A DNA stretch of 64,000 nt from assembly GCF_017310645.1 (NCBI RefSeq), contig NZ_JAFLRH010000019.1:124001-188000 (forward strand), read 5' to 3'. The translations under genes were made by a program, and so were the position numbers. Source of the stretch: Paradesulfitobacterium ferrireducens (GTDB lineage: Bacteria > Bacillota > Desulfitobacteriia > Desulfitobacteriales > Desulfitobacteriaceae). Below the pieces are notes generated by a model that was given only the letters and a program-made list of their open reading frames with translations, did no database searches and was not told the DNA's origin. How positions within the stretch are numbered: the stretch's first letter is position 1; the number at the start of each line of letters is the position of its first letter. Positions 1 through 8,312 of the stretch are shown here, one piece after another.

Positions 1-1
1 C

Positions 2-271
2 CCTTTGGTTTTTGCCGGGATTGCAGGCTGGTACGGTTTGGTAGGGGTGAGCTTCCCCGGGGACCAAAGCGTGGCCCGCTTATTCGGACAAGGGGAGCGG
101 GGAGTGGAAACCGTGCTGGGGAACCCGCCGTTTACCCCGGCAGTAGTAGCCAGCCTGGCCGTGGCCGAAGCGGTAAAAACTCTTCTGGGAAAAGAATCGG
201 TATTAAGGCATGCCTGGCTTCAAGTCGACCTCCTTGCCATGGAATTTGAGAAGTTTTACTTGCAGATCTAG
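2..271 (+). CDS. ThiF/MoeB/HesA-family adenylyltransferase, C-terminal end (partial)
   Basis: This is an open frame cut by the window's left edge, with about 89 codons left. The remaining protein has the look of the C-terminal part of E1-like ThiF/MoeB/HesA enzymes, which adenylate the C-terminus of a small sulfur-carrier protein such as MoaD or ThiS: a VETVLGNPPFTPAVVASLAV stretch followed by a helix containing AEAVKTLLG. The ATP-binding loop and zinc cysteines would lie upstream, outside the window. It ends 22 bases before moeA, so a role in molybdopterin synthesis is likely from context. The family assignment rests on a short tail and is moderate; MoeB and HesA cannot be told apart here. 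Confidence 0.6.
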   Translation, partial: PLVFAGIAGWYGLVGVSFPGDQSVARLFGQGERGVETVLGNPPFTPAVVASLAVAEAVKTLLGKESVLRHAWLQVDLLAMEFEKFYLQI

Positions 272-293
272 AAATATAGAAGGGGTTCATAGG

Positions 294-1544
294 ATGGGAC
301 AGAAGGATGAGCTATTTGCCGTTAAAACCCTGGAAGAAGCGTTTAGCATGCTTAAGCCGTATGCCGAGCCTTTCTTTAACCGTCGTGAGACAGTGCCTTT
401 GCTTGAGAGCCTGGGTCGTTTAATCAGTGTCGATATTCCTGCGCCTGCCCCCCTGCCGCATTTCCGGAAGTCCACGGTGGACGGTCTGGCGGTCAGAGCG
501 GCCGATACCTTTGGCGCTGGGGAAAGCCTGCCGTCTCTGGTGCAGGTGCATGGGGAAATACATATGGGACAAGCTCCCGCCGGAGAAATCGCACGGGGTC
601 AAGGGATGCTGATTCCGACGGGGGGGATGCTTCCGGACGGAGCCGATGCGGTCGTGATGGTTGAACATCTGGATGACTTCGGCGGGGGGTTGTATGGAGT
701 AACCAGACCCGTAGCCCCGGGTGAAAATCTGATCGACATCGGGGAAGACCTGGAAGCCGGGGAGATCATTCTCAAGCGTTTTACAAAGATTCGCCCTCAG
801 GAGATGGGGCTTTTGGCGGCGCTGGGAATTGCTGAGGTACCGGTGATTCAACGGCTCAAAGTTGGTATTCTTTCGACAGGGGATGAGATTATTTCACCTG
901 AAAGCAATCCCTTGCCGGCCCAGACCAGGGATATTAACGGCTATACTCTCTACGGGCAGGCTCAGGCCGCCGGAGCCGTTGTTAAATATTATGGGATTGT
1001 TGGAGATGATGCCGCCGTGATGAGAGTCCGGTTGGAAACAATGCTTGAGGAAAATGACCTGGTATTGCTCTCAGGCGGTAGTTCAGTCGGGGCCCGTGAT
1101 TTCACAGCCCAATTAATTGATGAATTGGGAGAGCCGGGTCTCTTGTTCCATGGACTGGCTTTGCGTCCCGGGAAGCCTACCATAGGGGGAGTGGTTCGCG
1201 GGAAGCTTATTTTCGGGCTTCCCGGGCACCCGGCCTCCGCTATGGTTGTTTTCGCCGGGATGATTGAACCCTGGCTCAGTGGGAGCTGGCTGCGCCAGGA
1301 GTCCAGACCTTGGCCGGAATCTGTCTTATCGCAAAACCTTCATTCCGGCAGCGGCAGGGATGAGTTTGTGCGGGTGCGTCTAAATGAGCGTGACGGAGAG
1401 TGGATTGCGGAACCGGTGCGCGGAAAATCAGGCTTAATCCGTACCATGGTTTTGGCGGACGCGCTGGTTCATGTGCCTTTGGAAGTTGAAGGGATACAGG
1501 CAGGGGAAAGGGTAAAGATTCAGCTTTTACGCTGGAATAGCTGA
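294..1544 (+). CDS. moeA: Molybdopterin molybdenumtransferase MoeA
   Basis: MoeA inserts molybdate into adenylylated molybdopterin to complete the molybdenum cofactor in the cytoplasm. The 416-residue protein has the family hallmarks: STVDGLAVRAADT near residue 65, PTGGMLPDGADAVVMVE near 110, KVGILSTGDEI near 190, and GLALRPGKPT followed by GLPGHPASA near 290-320. The length is normal. The ATG at 294 follows an AGAAGGGG-like ribosome site; an in-frame upstream ATG at 210 would overlap the previous gene and is rejected. The next gene starts about 10 bases after the stop, so the two are co-transcribed. The window encodes at least two molybdenum-dependent systems (a hydroxylase and nitrogenase), although nitrogenase cofactor does not need MoeA. 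Confidence 0.95.
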   Translation: MGQKDELFAVKTLEEAFSMLKPYAEPFFNRRETVPLLESLGRLISVDIPAPAPLPHFRKSTVDGLAVRAADTFGAGESLPSLVQVHGEIHMGQAPAGEIARGQGMLIPTGGMLPDGADAVVMVEHLDDFGGGLYGVTRPVAPGENLIDIGEDLEAGEIILKRFTKIRPQEMGLLAALGIAEVPVIQRLKVGILSTGDEIISPESNPLPAQTRDINGYTLYGQAQAAGAVVKYYGIVGDDAAVMRVRLETMLEENDLVLLSGGSSVGARDFTAQLIDELGEPGLLFHGLALRPGKPTIGGVVRGKLIFGLPGHPASAMVVFAGMIEPWLSGSWLRQESRPWPESVLSQNLHSGSGRDEFVRVRLNERDGEWIAEPVRGKSGLIRTMVLADALVHVPLEVEGIQAGERVKIQLLRWNS

Positions 1545-1554
1545 GGTGGGTGTG

Positions 1555-3462
1555 ATGGACAAAGGGATATACTTGAATAACAAAGCTTGGCAGGAAGCGT
1601 TGGAGCTGATGTTTGAAAGCCTTCTGGATACATGCAAACCTCTAAATGAGACGGTGGATGTGCGTCAGGCTTTAGGGCGGATTACCGGTGAAACCGTGCA
1701 TGCACGCCGGAGCTCTCCCCACTATCCCGCCGCAGCCATGGACGGGTACGCGATCCGGGCCCGGGATACTTTCGGCATTTCTGAACGGCAGCCGCGTTGG
1801 CTCAAGTTTGGCGGAGAAGCGGTTCAGGTTGACACCGGGGATGCAATGCCTTCCGGAATGGATGCCGTGATAATGATTGAAGAAATATTAGAAGAGAATA
1901 AAGACGGTATCCTGGTGCAAAGTCCGGTGGCCCCGGGGGACAATGTCCGTCCGGTAGGGGAGGATATTGTAGCCGGGGAAGTGATTCTTCCAATTAATCA
2001 CCGGATCCGCCCACAGGACCAAGGCGCTTTGCTGGCCTCCGGGGTGCTTGAGGTAGAAGTGCGCAGAAAGCCGCGGGTGGGAATATTGCCGACCGGGGAT
2101 GAGATCCGTTCACCTGAAAGTGATTTGGGGCCGGGGGATATCGCGGACAGCAATTCCACAGTCTTGGCTTCCCTAGTTGAAGAATGGGGAGGAACAAGCA
2201 AGATTTGGCCCATCACTCCGGATAGGCTGGAAGAGCTGGAAGCAGCCCTGTTGGAGATGGCAGAGTCCCAAGATATGCTGGTATTTATCGCCGGTTCCTC
2301 CCAGGGACGGGATGATTATACCGCCCGCATCATTGAAAAGTATGGAAAGCTTTTGGTTCATGGGGTTGCGATCAAACCGGGCAAGCCGGTGATTTTGGGA
2401 GCTATCAAGGGCAAGCCGGCCATTGGGATTCCGGGCTATCCCGTCTCAGCGTATGTAACCGCCCGCCTTTTTCTCGAACCGTGGGTGAAACACCTGCAGG
2501 GTCTGGATCCGGATTCTGCCTCCAGAGTAGAGGCGGTTTTAACCAAGAAACTGTATTCCAGTCTGGGCTCGGAAGAATTTGTACGGGTAAAAATCGGGCG
2601 AGTCGGCGGGCGCTGGATTGCGGCGCCGATCAGCCGGGGAGCCGGTGTCACCATGAGCCTGGTGCGCGCTGACGGCTTCATTCGCATCCCGCGCCTTGAA
2701 GAAGGGTATCATGATGGGGACAAAGTCCAGGTTGAACTTTTGCGTCCTCTTTCGGAGTTGGAGCATACTTTAATCGGGATTGGCTCCCATGACCTTACGC
2801 TCGACTTGCTGACAAGCCATTTGCGGCTCCACGGCCGGGGCGGAGCGGTTGCCTCAGCCCATGTGGGAAGTTTAGCGGGACTTTTGGCCCTGCGCAAGCA
2901 GGAGGCTCATTTTGCCGGAGTACACTTGCTTGACCCTGCCACCGGAGATTATAACCGCTCCTATCTTGCCCGCTTTCTCCCCGGGCAGGATGTCAGGCTT
3001 TTGAATTTGGTTTACCGCACGCAAGGCTTAATTGTACCGAAAGGAAACCCGCGTGGACTTAAGAATCTGAAAGACTTAGCCCGTGAGGACATCTGCTTTG
3101 TCAATCGCCAGGGAGGTTCAGGGACCCGGGTTTTGCTTGATTATCTCTTAGAGAAACAAGGGATTGCTAAGGACCAGATTAACGGGTATGACTGGGAAGA
3201 ATTCACCCACTTAGGAGTCGCGGTCGCGGTTGCTTCCGGTTCAGCCGATGCAGGGCTTGGAATCCAAAGCGCTGCGGCCACGCTCGGTCTGGATTTCGTC
3301 CCCATTGGGGAAGAACGCTATGACTTGGCCATTCCAGGGGCCTACCTTGAGGATGAACGCCTTCAAAATATGCTGGCTGTGATCCGGAGTAAGGAGTTTC
3401 AGGAGGACGTCCTGGCTCTGGGAGGCTATGATGTGCGGGATACCGGCAAATTTATGGAGTAA
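1555..3462 (+). CDS. MoeA fused to a C-terminal PBP-like (substrate-binding) domain
   Basis: This 635-residue protein has two parts. Residues about 1-400 repeat the MoeA fold (PAAAMDGYAIRARDT near 58, GILPTGDEI near 180, GVAIKPGKPVILG, GIPGYPVSAYV). Residues about 405-635 form a PBP-like domain with HDLTLDLL, FVNRQGGSGTRVLLDYLL and a VASGSADAGLGIQSAA stretch, typical of the domain also found in ModE-associated and molybdate-binding-like proteins. Such fusions are known in Clostridia; the PBP domain is thought to bind an oxyanion or act in metal delivery, but its ligand is not established. I start at ATG 1555 because GAGGTGGG lies just upstream; GTG at 1546 or 1552 is possible. The protein may specialise in one cofactor, for example tungsten versus molybdenum, which is inference. 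Confidence 0.88.
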   Translation: MDKGIYLNNKAWQEALELMFESLLDTCKPLNETVDVRQALGRITGETVHARRSSPHYPAAAMDGYAIRARDTFGISERQPRWLKFGGEAVQVDTGDAMPSGMDAVIMIEEILEENKDGILVQSPVAPGDNVRPVGEDIVAGEVILPINHRIRPQDQGALLASGVLEVEVRRKPRVGILPTGDEIRSPESDLGPGDIADSNSTVLASLVEEWGGTSKIWPITPDRLEELEAALLEMAESQDMLVFIAGSSQGRDDYTARIIEKYGKLLVHGVAIKPGKPVILGAIKGKPAIGIPGYPVSAYVTARLFLEPWVKHLQGLDPDSASRVEAVLTKKLYSSLGSEEFVRVKIGRVGGRWIAAPISRGAGVTMSLVRADGFIRIPRLEEGYHDGDKVQVELLRPLSELEHTLIGIGSHDLTLDLLTSHLRLHGRGGAVASAHVGSLAGLLALRKQEAHFAGVHLLDPATGDYNRSYLARFLPGQDVRLLNLVYRTQGLIVPKGNPRGLKNLKDLAREDICFVNRQGGSGTRVLLDYLLEKQGIAKDQINGYDWEEFTHLGVAVAVASGSADAGLGIQSAAATLGLDFVPIGEERYDLAIPGAYLEDERLQNMLAVIRSKEFQEDVLALGGYDVRDTGKFME

Positions 3463-3520
3463 ATATTAAGAGCTTCCACAGATATTAATGAAGAATTCTA
3501 TAGGGTGGCTATGCATAACG

Positions 3521-3555
3521 GGACTGTTCTGACCTCTGATCAAACAGTCCTTTCG
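3521..3555 (+). terminator. Weak intrinsic terminator after the moeA pair
   Basis: GGACTGTT at 3521-3528 pairs perfectly with AACAGTCC at 3543-3550 around a 14-base loop. The following bases are TTTCGCTTTA, so the U-tract is poor. It sits about 60 bases after the MoeA-PBP stop. Confidence 0.5.
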
Positions 3556-3590
3556 CTTTATAAAGGAGCGATTTTATAATAAAAAAATTA

Positions 3591-3619
3591 TTTACATTAT
3601 AACTATATAGTGATATTAT
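3591..3619 (+). promoter_or_regulatory. SigA-type promoter for the DsrE gene
   Basis: TTTACA at 3591-3596 and TATTAT at 3614-3619 are separated by exactly 17 bases, about 40 bases ahead of the DsrE-family start codon. Surrounding sequence is AT-rich. Confidence 0.6.
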
Positions 3620-3658
3620 TTTGCCTGGGAGGAATATTCAGTAGGAAGGGGCTTAAGA

Positions 3659-3997
3659 ATGGCTGATTTAGTTTATTTTATTACTTCAGACAAAATCGGG
3701 AGTCAGGATGAGGAATTAGGTCAAACGCTGATGAAGAATTTTTTGCTGAAATTAGTTCAAGCCTATCCCAAGCCCACGCATATTCTTTTCGTTGAACGCG
3801 GGGTTAAACTGCTTCTGCCGGATTATCCGGCTTTGGTCGCCTTGCAGAATCTCCAGGCTCAAGGGGTCAGGCTTTTGGCCTGTCAGACATGCCTGGATTA
3901 TTACGGAATTAAGGATCAAATAGCGGTTGGTGAAGTCTCAAATATGTTGGAGATCGTGGAAACTATGACAGAATCGGAAAAGGTGATTACGATTTAA
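3659..3997 (+). CDS. DsrE-family protein
   Basis: The protein has 112 residues and a single DsrE-like domain. The pattern fits the family: an N-terminal VYFITSDKIG strand, a middle HILFVERGVKLLL segment, and a LLACQTCLDYYGI motif with two cysteines near residue 80 where DsrE/YchN-type proteins carry a persulfide-forming cysteine. It resembles the DsrE half of the YedF selenium-associated protein but has no N-terminal TusA domain. It stands alone with its own promoter and a terminator. A role in sulfur or selenium transfer is plausible, given the molybdenum/selenium enzymes elsewhere in the window, but the substrate is unknown. Confidence 0.75.
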   Translation: MADLVYFITSDKIGSQDEELGQTLMKNFLLKLVQAYPKPTHILFVERGVKLLLPDYPALVALQNLQAQGVRLLACQTCLDYYGIKDQIAVGEVSNMLEIVETMTESEKVITI

Positions 3998-4106
3998 TTC
4001 GTGAGTCAAAAAACTGTTAAATTAAATTCAAACGCTAGAAGGAAATCAAGACCGGATGTAGAATAATATCTTAATGTAAGCCAGAACTAAAATTTATAAA
4101 ATAACA

Positions 4107-4158
4107 ATGACCATGGAGGTCTGGCAGGGAAGTGCTGCCTGTTCCATGGCCATTTTTT
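4107..4158 (+). terminator. Intrinsic terminator downstream of the DsrE gene
   Basis: The outer stem pairs ATGACCATGGA (4107-4117) with TCCATGGCCAT (4143-4153) with one mismatch. An inner GGCAG/CTGCC stem is present, and the 3' arm runs into TTTTTT. Confidence 0.8.
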
Positions 4159-4238
4159 ATTTCAGCCTAATTCTCAATCGCTTATCTTTTCTTAGTTATT
4201 AGATTCCCTTGGCAGGGTCTAATATACCTTCTCTTTCA

Positions 4239-4278
4239 CCGCCTGCCTTTTCTCTGAACAGGGTAGGCGGCTTTTTTG
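4239..4278 (+). terminator. Terminator hairpin, plus-strand orientation
   Basis: CCGCCTGCC at 4239-4247 pairs with GGGTAGGCGG at 4261-4270 and is followed by CTTTTTTG. The T-run is on the plus strand, although the nearest gene to the right is on the minus strand. It could back up the previous terminator, or act bidirectionally at the end of the cotF-like gene. I see no gene between 4159 and 4238. Confidence 0.6.
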
Positions 4279-4296
4279 TTTTTGCACCGGTTAAAA

Positions 4297-4602
4297 CTAT
4301 ACCTGCATCGGATTATATTTATCCTTTAATTGCTGGACTTCTTTAGCGGGTGCGTCACTGGGAGTATACCAACCTTTTTGGTTTATTACATTGTAAATAT
4401 TCTCATGAATCATTTGTTCATCAGCCAGGATGTTTTTTAATTGCTGCCGTAAATTCGCACAAGTTGTTTCCGTAATAAAGGTGTTGTAGGCTGAGGTCAT
4501 ATGCTTTTCTGTCGCCAAAAGATCGGTGAGGATTTCTTGTTCGGTTAGAGGTTGGGCTTGAGTTTGCGCTGTTTGCTGCGCTTGTTGAGGTGCCAATATC
4601 AT
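4297..4602 (-). CDS. CotF-family spore coat protein
   Basis: This 101-residue protein starts with a Gln/Ala/Thr-rich leader of about 18 residues and continues with LTEQEILTDLLATEKHMTSA, the start of the four-helix ferritin-like fold of the coat F domain, ending in NVINQKGWYTPSDAPAK. CotF-like proteins sit in the spore coat of Bacilli and Clostridia. The ATG at 4602 follows an AAAGGGTGA ribosome site. A second, related helical protein lies upstream on the same strand at 4713-4922. It supports a spore-forming host. Confidence 0.8.
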   Translation of the reverse strand: MILAPQQAQQTAQTQAQPLTEQEILTDLLATEKHMTSAYNTFITETTCANLRQQLKNILADEQMIHENIYNVINQKGWYTPSDAPAKEVQQLKDKYNPMQV

Positions 4603-4712
4603 TCACCCTTTCATTCATCTTTTTTCATTGCATTTCCTAATGACGGTCCAGAATCTTCTTATTTGCATTTGCTCTTAGTAGACTTAACTAATTATCTTTG
4701 GTACTTTAGCGG

Positions 4713-4922
4713 TTATTGGTGCGAATTGAGGTAAGCCAGGAGTGTTTGATAGTGCTGGCGGTGCTGATCCGCTGCTGAGTTTAATTGGGATTGAACCGCA
4801 GGGTCAGTGACTCCCTGGGCCGCTTGAGTATATTTGTGTACGAGTAAGGCTTCGGCTCCCAGCTGATCGCTGAGAATCATCAGATTCTTGGTTGTAAGTT
4901 GGGGTGGTTGTTGTGTGTTCAC
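4713..4922 (-). CDS. Small helical protein, spore-coat-like
   Basis: The protein has 69 residues, with LMILSDQLGAEALLVHKYTQ and a second helix SQLNSAADQHRQHYQTLLAY. This is the pattern of half a coat-F/ferritin-like four-helix bundle, and it resembles small coat-associated proteins of Clostridia. The start is GTG at 4922, chosen because a near-perfect AAGGAGGATCT ribosome site lies just upstream. It lies about 110 bases upstream of the cotF-like gene in the same direction, so they may be expressed together during sporulation. The function is inferred by resemblance only. Confidence 0.65.
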   Translation of the reverse strand: MNTQQPPQLTTKNLMILSDQLGAEALLVHKYTQAAQGVTDPAVQSQLNSAADQHRQHYQTLLAYLNSHQ

Positions 4923-5007
4923 ACGAGATCCTCCTTTTTACGGTAAAGTTTGGGCGCATAGTTTTAGAGTGCGTAAAAAGGAGGGATGTCATACATCCGG
5001 TTTATAT

Positions 5008-5895
5008 TTAGTTTTCCCATTGATAAGAAAACGTTTTTTCTTTGAAAACTTCAATGGCTTTTGTCTGCGCGGCTGTCGGCAAGCTAATCAGGACAAAGCG
5101 GCGGGTGCTGCGTTTACCTGTGATATTTAATCCTCTTAATTCCCCGGTAGCCAGTTCACGCTGGACAATCAGGCGGGATACCAGCGCAATCCCCAGACCG
5201 GCCGCTACCGTTTCTTTCACTCCCTGGCTGCTGCTAAAGACAAAAGTGCGTTTAACCCTCAATTGATAATCCCTAATGACTTCGTCACTGAACATGCGTG
5301 TCCCGGAACCTTGCTCTCTTAAAATCCACACCTGATCGTGCAAATGTTCCGGCTTCACTTCGAGTTGCCCGGCCAGAGGGTGCTTCGGAGGAACGACCAA
5401 AATCATCTCATCTTCCATAAACGGCTCGATCAAAACATCAGTCTGACTTACTTTCCCTTCTACCAGCCCTAGGTTTAATTGGTTGGCCCGCAAGGCCTGA
5501 ATAACTTCTTCAGTATTTGCGATGATGACTTCAATTTCTACATAAGGGTATTGGGCGGCGAATTCTGCCATCAGGCGGGGAAGAAAATATTCTCCTATGG
5601 TAAAGCTGGCGCCGATTTTTAAAGTTCCTTTAACCACATGCCTCAGTTCATCAATCTCTTCTTTGACTTGATCATAAAGATGCAGGATCTGTTTGGACTG
5701 TTTGTAGAGAATATGTCCTGATTCAGTGGGCTCCACCTGTTTTGGGGAGCGATTTAAGAGTTTGGTGTTGAACTCTTTTTCCAGATTTCTGATATGAAGG
5801 CTGACACTCGGTTGAGAAATGAAGAGTTCATCGGCAGCCCGCGAGAAACTTTTTTTATCCACCACGGTGACATATACTCTGAGGGATTCAACCAA
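5008..5895 (-). CDS. LysR-family transcriptional regulator
   Basis: The 295-residue protein has an N-terminal winged helix (residues 1-60: SFSRAADELFISQPSVSLHI) and a periplasmic-binding-like effector domain from about residue 90 (GTLKIGASFTIGEYFLP; VPPKHPLAG near 165). The start is TTG at 5895 behind GGGAGG. It is divergent from the YeiH-type exporter gene at 6062, the usual arrangement for a LysR regulator and its target. The YeiH-linked regulators are often related to CysB/YeiE, so a sulfur-compound signal is plausible but not shown by the sequence. Confidence 0.9.
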   Translation of the reverse strand: MVESLRVYVTVVDKKSFSRAADELFISQPSVSLHIRNLEKEFNTKLLNRSPKQVEPTESGHILYKQSKQILHLYDQVKEEIDELRHVVKGTLKIGASFTIGEYFLPRLMAEFAAQYPYVEIEVIIANTEEVIQALRANQLNLGLVEGKVSQTDVLIEPFMEDEMILVVPPKHPLAGQLEVKPEHLHDQVWILREQGSGTRMFSDEVIRDYQLRVKRTFVFSSSQGVKETVAAGLGIALVSRLIVQRELATGELRGLNITGKRSTRRFVLISLPTAAQTKAIEVFKEKTFSYQWEN

Positions 5896-5961
5896 TCTTC
5901 TTTCCTCCCGTCCACTTTACTCCTTATTTATTTTTCTTATTGGCACAATTAGTAATTTGTA

Positions 5962-5991
5962 TTGTCTTACCTTGGGCTGGATCTATATAAT
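5962..5991 (+). promoter_or_regulatory. Probable promoter of the YeiH-type gene
   Basis: TTGTCT (5962-5967) and TATAAT (5986-5991) have an 18-base spacer. The region lies in the divergent gap beside the LysR gene, where its operator would be expected. A possible imperfect dyad around 5940-5956 (ATTGGC-N5-TAGTAAT) is too weak to call. Confidence 0.5.
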
Positions 5992-6061
5992 CTGTTTATC
6001 AAAATGAAAGCGCGGAGCAAAACAGTGATCACGCTTAAAGTTCGAAGAGGTGGGTGAAGAA

Positions 6062-7057
6062 ATGACTGGATTGAGAAATAAATGGTTAAGTCCGGATTTC
6101 CTGTTTGGTTTGCTGTTTACTCTCGTGATTGCAGGAATTGGGACAGGACTGGCCTATTTGCCGGTATTTAACCGCTTAGGGCCGATGTTGTCCGCGATTT
6201 TAATTGCAGTGATTTTTCGGAATACGATAGGTTATCCGGAGAGTATGCGTACGGGCATCCAGTTTTCCGGGCGTAGACTCTTACGCATCGCCATCATTCT
6301 CTATGGCTTTAAGCTGAATATTGATATTGTCATCCATAAAGGGGGTATGCTCTTAGTACACGGGTTTATTACCATTATTGCCGCCGTCATCCTAACCATG
6401 ATTTTTGCCAGACTAGTGAAAGCAGAGCATAATTTGTCATTCCTTCTGGGAGTAGGCACCGGGGTTTGCGGGGCGGCAGCCATCGCCGCAGTTTCCCCGA
6501 TTATTAAAGCCAGTGATGAAGATACTGCCATCGGTGTTGGAATTATAGCCCTAACTGGGACTGTTTTTGCGGTTGTTTATTCGTTTTTGCGTGCGTATCT
6601 TCCCCTGACGCCTGAGTTATATGGGGTGTGGAGCGGGATTAGCTTGCACGAAATCGCCCATGTCGCTGCCGCCGCCGCACCAGCCGGGCAGGATGCCCTG
6701 GCCCTTGGGCTTTTGGCTAAACTGGGCCGGGTATTTCTTTTGGTTCCTCTGAGCATTCTATTATCCTTATGGATGCGGCGCAAGGGAACGGCTGAAGGGG
6801 CACAAAGCGCGCCTTTTCCCTGGTTTTTGCTTGGATTCATTCTCACCAGTTTAATCGGCACTTACTTGCCCCTGCCAAAAACTCTGCTCAATGACATTTC
6901 CGTTGCGGCCTCCTTTTTATTAGCGGCAGCCATGGTCGCGCTCGGGTTTAATGTCCACTTGTCCAGCCTGCGCGCCCGGGCGCTTAAGCCGTTTGCCGCG
7001 ATGTTCGGAGCTTCTGTTATCGTATCCTTAATTTCGTACTATACGCTCTGGTTTTAA
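6062..7057 (+). CDS. YeiH family putative sulfate/anion exporter
   Basis: This is a membrane protein of 331 residues with about ten hydrophobic segments. It carries family signatures: GPMLSAILIAVIFRNT near residue 45, GVGTGVCGAAAIAAVSPII near 140, and SLHEIAHVAAAAA near 200. The YeiH (UPF0324/Cons_hypoth698) family is annotated as putative sulfate exporters, on limited evidence. I prefer ATG 6062 behind GAGGTGGGTGAAG; GTG 6050 would add four residues. The divergent LysR gene probably regulates it. Confidence 0.88.
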   Translation: MTGLRNKWLSPDFLFGLLFTLVIAGIGTGLAYLPVFNRLGPMLSAILIAVIFRNTIGYPESMRTGIQFSGRRLLRIAIILYGFKLNIDIVIHKGGMLLVHGFITIIAAVILTMIFARLVKAEHNLSFLLGVGTGVCGAAAIAAVSPIIKASDEDTAIGVGIIALTGTVFAVVYSFLRAYLPLTPELYGVWSGISLHEIAHVAAAAAPAGQDALALGLLAKLGRVFLLVPLSILLSLWMRRKGTAEGAQSAPFPWFLLGFILTSLIGTYLPLPKTLLNDISVAASFLLAAAMVALGFNVHLSSLRARALKPFAAMFGASVIVSLISYYTLWF

Positions 7058-7110
7058 GGCCGATTGTGTAATAATCTTAAACCTGGAAAGAATAAGCTAT
7101 AATGATAAAG

Positions 7111-7148
7111 TAGTATTCAGGAGTCAGTAGTCAGAATTCAGTAGTCAG
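7111..7148. repeat. Short TTCAG/AGTCAG tandem repeat
   Basis: About 38 bases are built from alternating ATTCAG and AGTCAG units (ATTCAG-GAGTCAG-TAGTCAG-AATTCAG-TAGTCAG). It lies between the YeiH-type gene and the terpene synthase gene, just after a possible TATAAT at 7098-7103. It merges with the inverted repeats of the following leader. Confidence 0.6.
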
Positions 7149-7154
7149 TTGTCT

Positions 7155-7212
7155 GCTGACTCTGGATGAAGGAGTACTTTCGTAACTAATACTCCAGAGT
7201 AATTGCGTCAGC
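7155..7212 (+). promoter_or_regulatory. Structured leader ahead of the terpene synthase gene
   Basis: GCTGAC (7155-7160) pairs with GTCAGC (7207-7212), ACTCTGG (7159-7165) pairs with CCAGAGT (7194-7200), and an alternative GGAGTA/TACTCC hairpin (7171-7176 with 7190-7195) competes for the same bases. No U-tract follows; the start codon is about 20 bases downstream. It could affect translation or mRNA stability. No ligand-binding family is recognised. Confidence 0.4.
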
Positions 7213-7232
7213 CTAGATAAAGGAGCCTTCAA

Positions 7233-8312
7233 ATGTCCGTGAGTGAAGAAAGGGTGGCCGGGGCAACCAGCAACCCCATCCTGATTTTTAGTTTTGTGAA
7301 AGAGATTTTGCCCCTGGTAAAAAAAGAACTCGCCCGCTGGCAACTGGCAGCGGAGAGTATACCGGAACAGCGGCTGCGTGAGCAGGCCTTGGCCAGCATT
7401 AAAATGAAAGCATTTCATTGTCAAGGCGGGAGCATCTATGCCCTTTACCCCGGAGTGAATTCTAAGAAAACGCTTGAGTTTATTGTTGCCTATCAGACGA
7501 TCAGCGATTATCTGGACAATTTAGTAGACAGCCTGGAGGTTCGGGATGAGCAAGCATTTGCCCAGCTCCATCTGGCCATGACCGAGGCTTTGGATCCCCA
7601 AGCGGACTTATCGGATTATTATCTTTTCTACCCTTATCGGGAGGATGGTGGTTACTTAGCTTCGTTAGTGAGAACATGCCAAATCCACATGAGTTCCGTA
7701 CCCGCATACAACCATATTAAAACGGAGATTATGTGGTTGGCAAGCCATTATGCCAAGCTTCAGACCTATAAACATTTAGACGATGCCGTGCGCGAGCAGA
7801 AAATGTGGGATTGGATTGAGCCGCACTTGCAGCGCTATCCGGAAATATCTATCTGGGAATTTGCAGCGGCAACCGGTTCAACCCTTGGGGTTTTCTGCCT
7901 GACGGCAGCCGCTTGTGATCAAAGTATTTCGGCATCTCAGATCCGCAAGATGAAGGATGGATACTTCCCTTGGATCTGCGGATTACATATTTTACTGGAC
8001 TATTTTATCGACCTAACTGAAGATAGGGAAAGCAATCAGTTGAACTTTGTAGCCTATTATCAAAACCCTGATGAGATGAGGGATAGGCTGAAACTTTTCT
8101 TAGTCAATTCATTGGCAGAAGCGGAGCACTTAGGTTATCCCGGTTTTCATCGTACAGTCATTCAGGGCTTATTGGCACTCTATCTCTCTGATCCGAAAAC
8201 CACGCAATTTGAGATACATAGTATCAGTAAAGCTTTGCTCAGTGCCAACGGCGCAGGAGTGCGGATTTTGCATCGAATGTGTCTGGAATTGCGCCGCCAC
8301 CATATCATATAG
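7233..8312 (+). CDS. DUF2600 / YtpB-like large-terpene (sesquarterpene-type) synthase
   Basis: The protein has 359 residues of the DUF2600 family, whose Bacillus member YtpB (tetraprenyl-beta-curcumene synthase) cyclises a long-chain prenyl diphosphate. Acidic motifs that could bind magnesium and diphosphate are visible: SDYLDNLVDSLEVRDE near residue 90 and HILLDYFIDLTEDRES near 255. Length fits the family. The ribosome site is AAAGGAG ahead of ATG 7233. It is convergent with, and overlaps by 8 bases, a polyprenyl diphosphate synthase gene that could supply its substrate. Exact product is unknown. Confidence 0.85.
   Translation: MSVSEERVAGATSNPILIFSFVKEILPLVKKELARWQLAAESIPEQRLREQALASIKMKAFHCQGGSIYALYPGVNSKKTLEFIVAYQTISDYLDNLVDSLEVRDEQAFAQLHLAMTEALDPQADLSDYYLFYPYREDGGYLASLVRTCQIHMSSVPAYNHIKTEIMWLASHYAKLQTYKHLDDAVREQKMWDWIEPHLQRYPEISIWEFAAATGSTLGVFCLTAAACDQSISASQIRKMKDGYFPWICGLHILLDYFIDLTEDRESNQLNFVAYYQNPDEMRDRLKLFLVNSLAEAEHLGYPGFHRTVIQGLLALYLSDPKTTQFEIHSISKALLSANGAGVRILHRMCLELRRHHII

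Noticed and set aside
5936..5960. Sigma-54 promoter beside the LysR gene (TGGCAC at 5941)
   Set aside because: No TTGC at the needed distance; the next TTTG is too far away.
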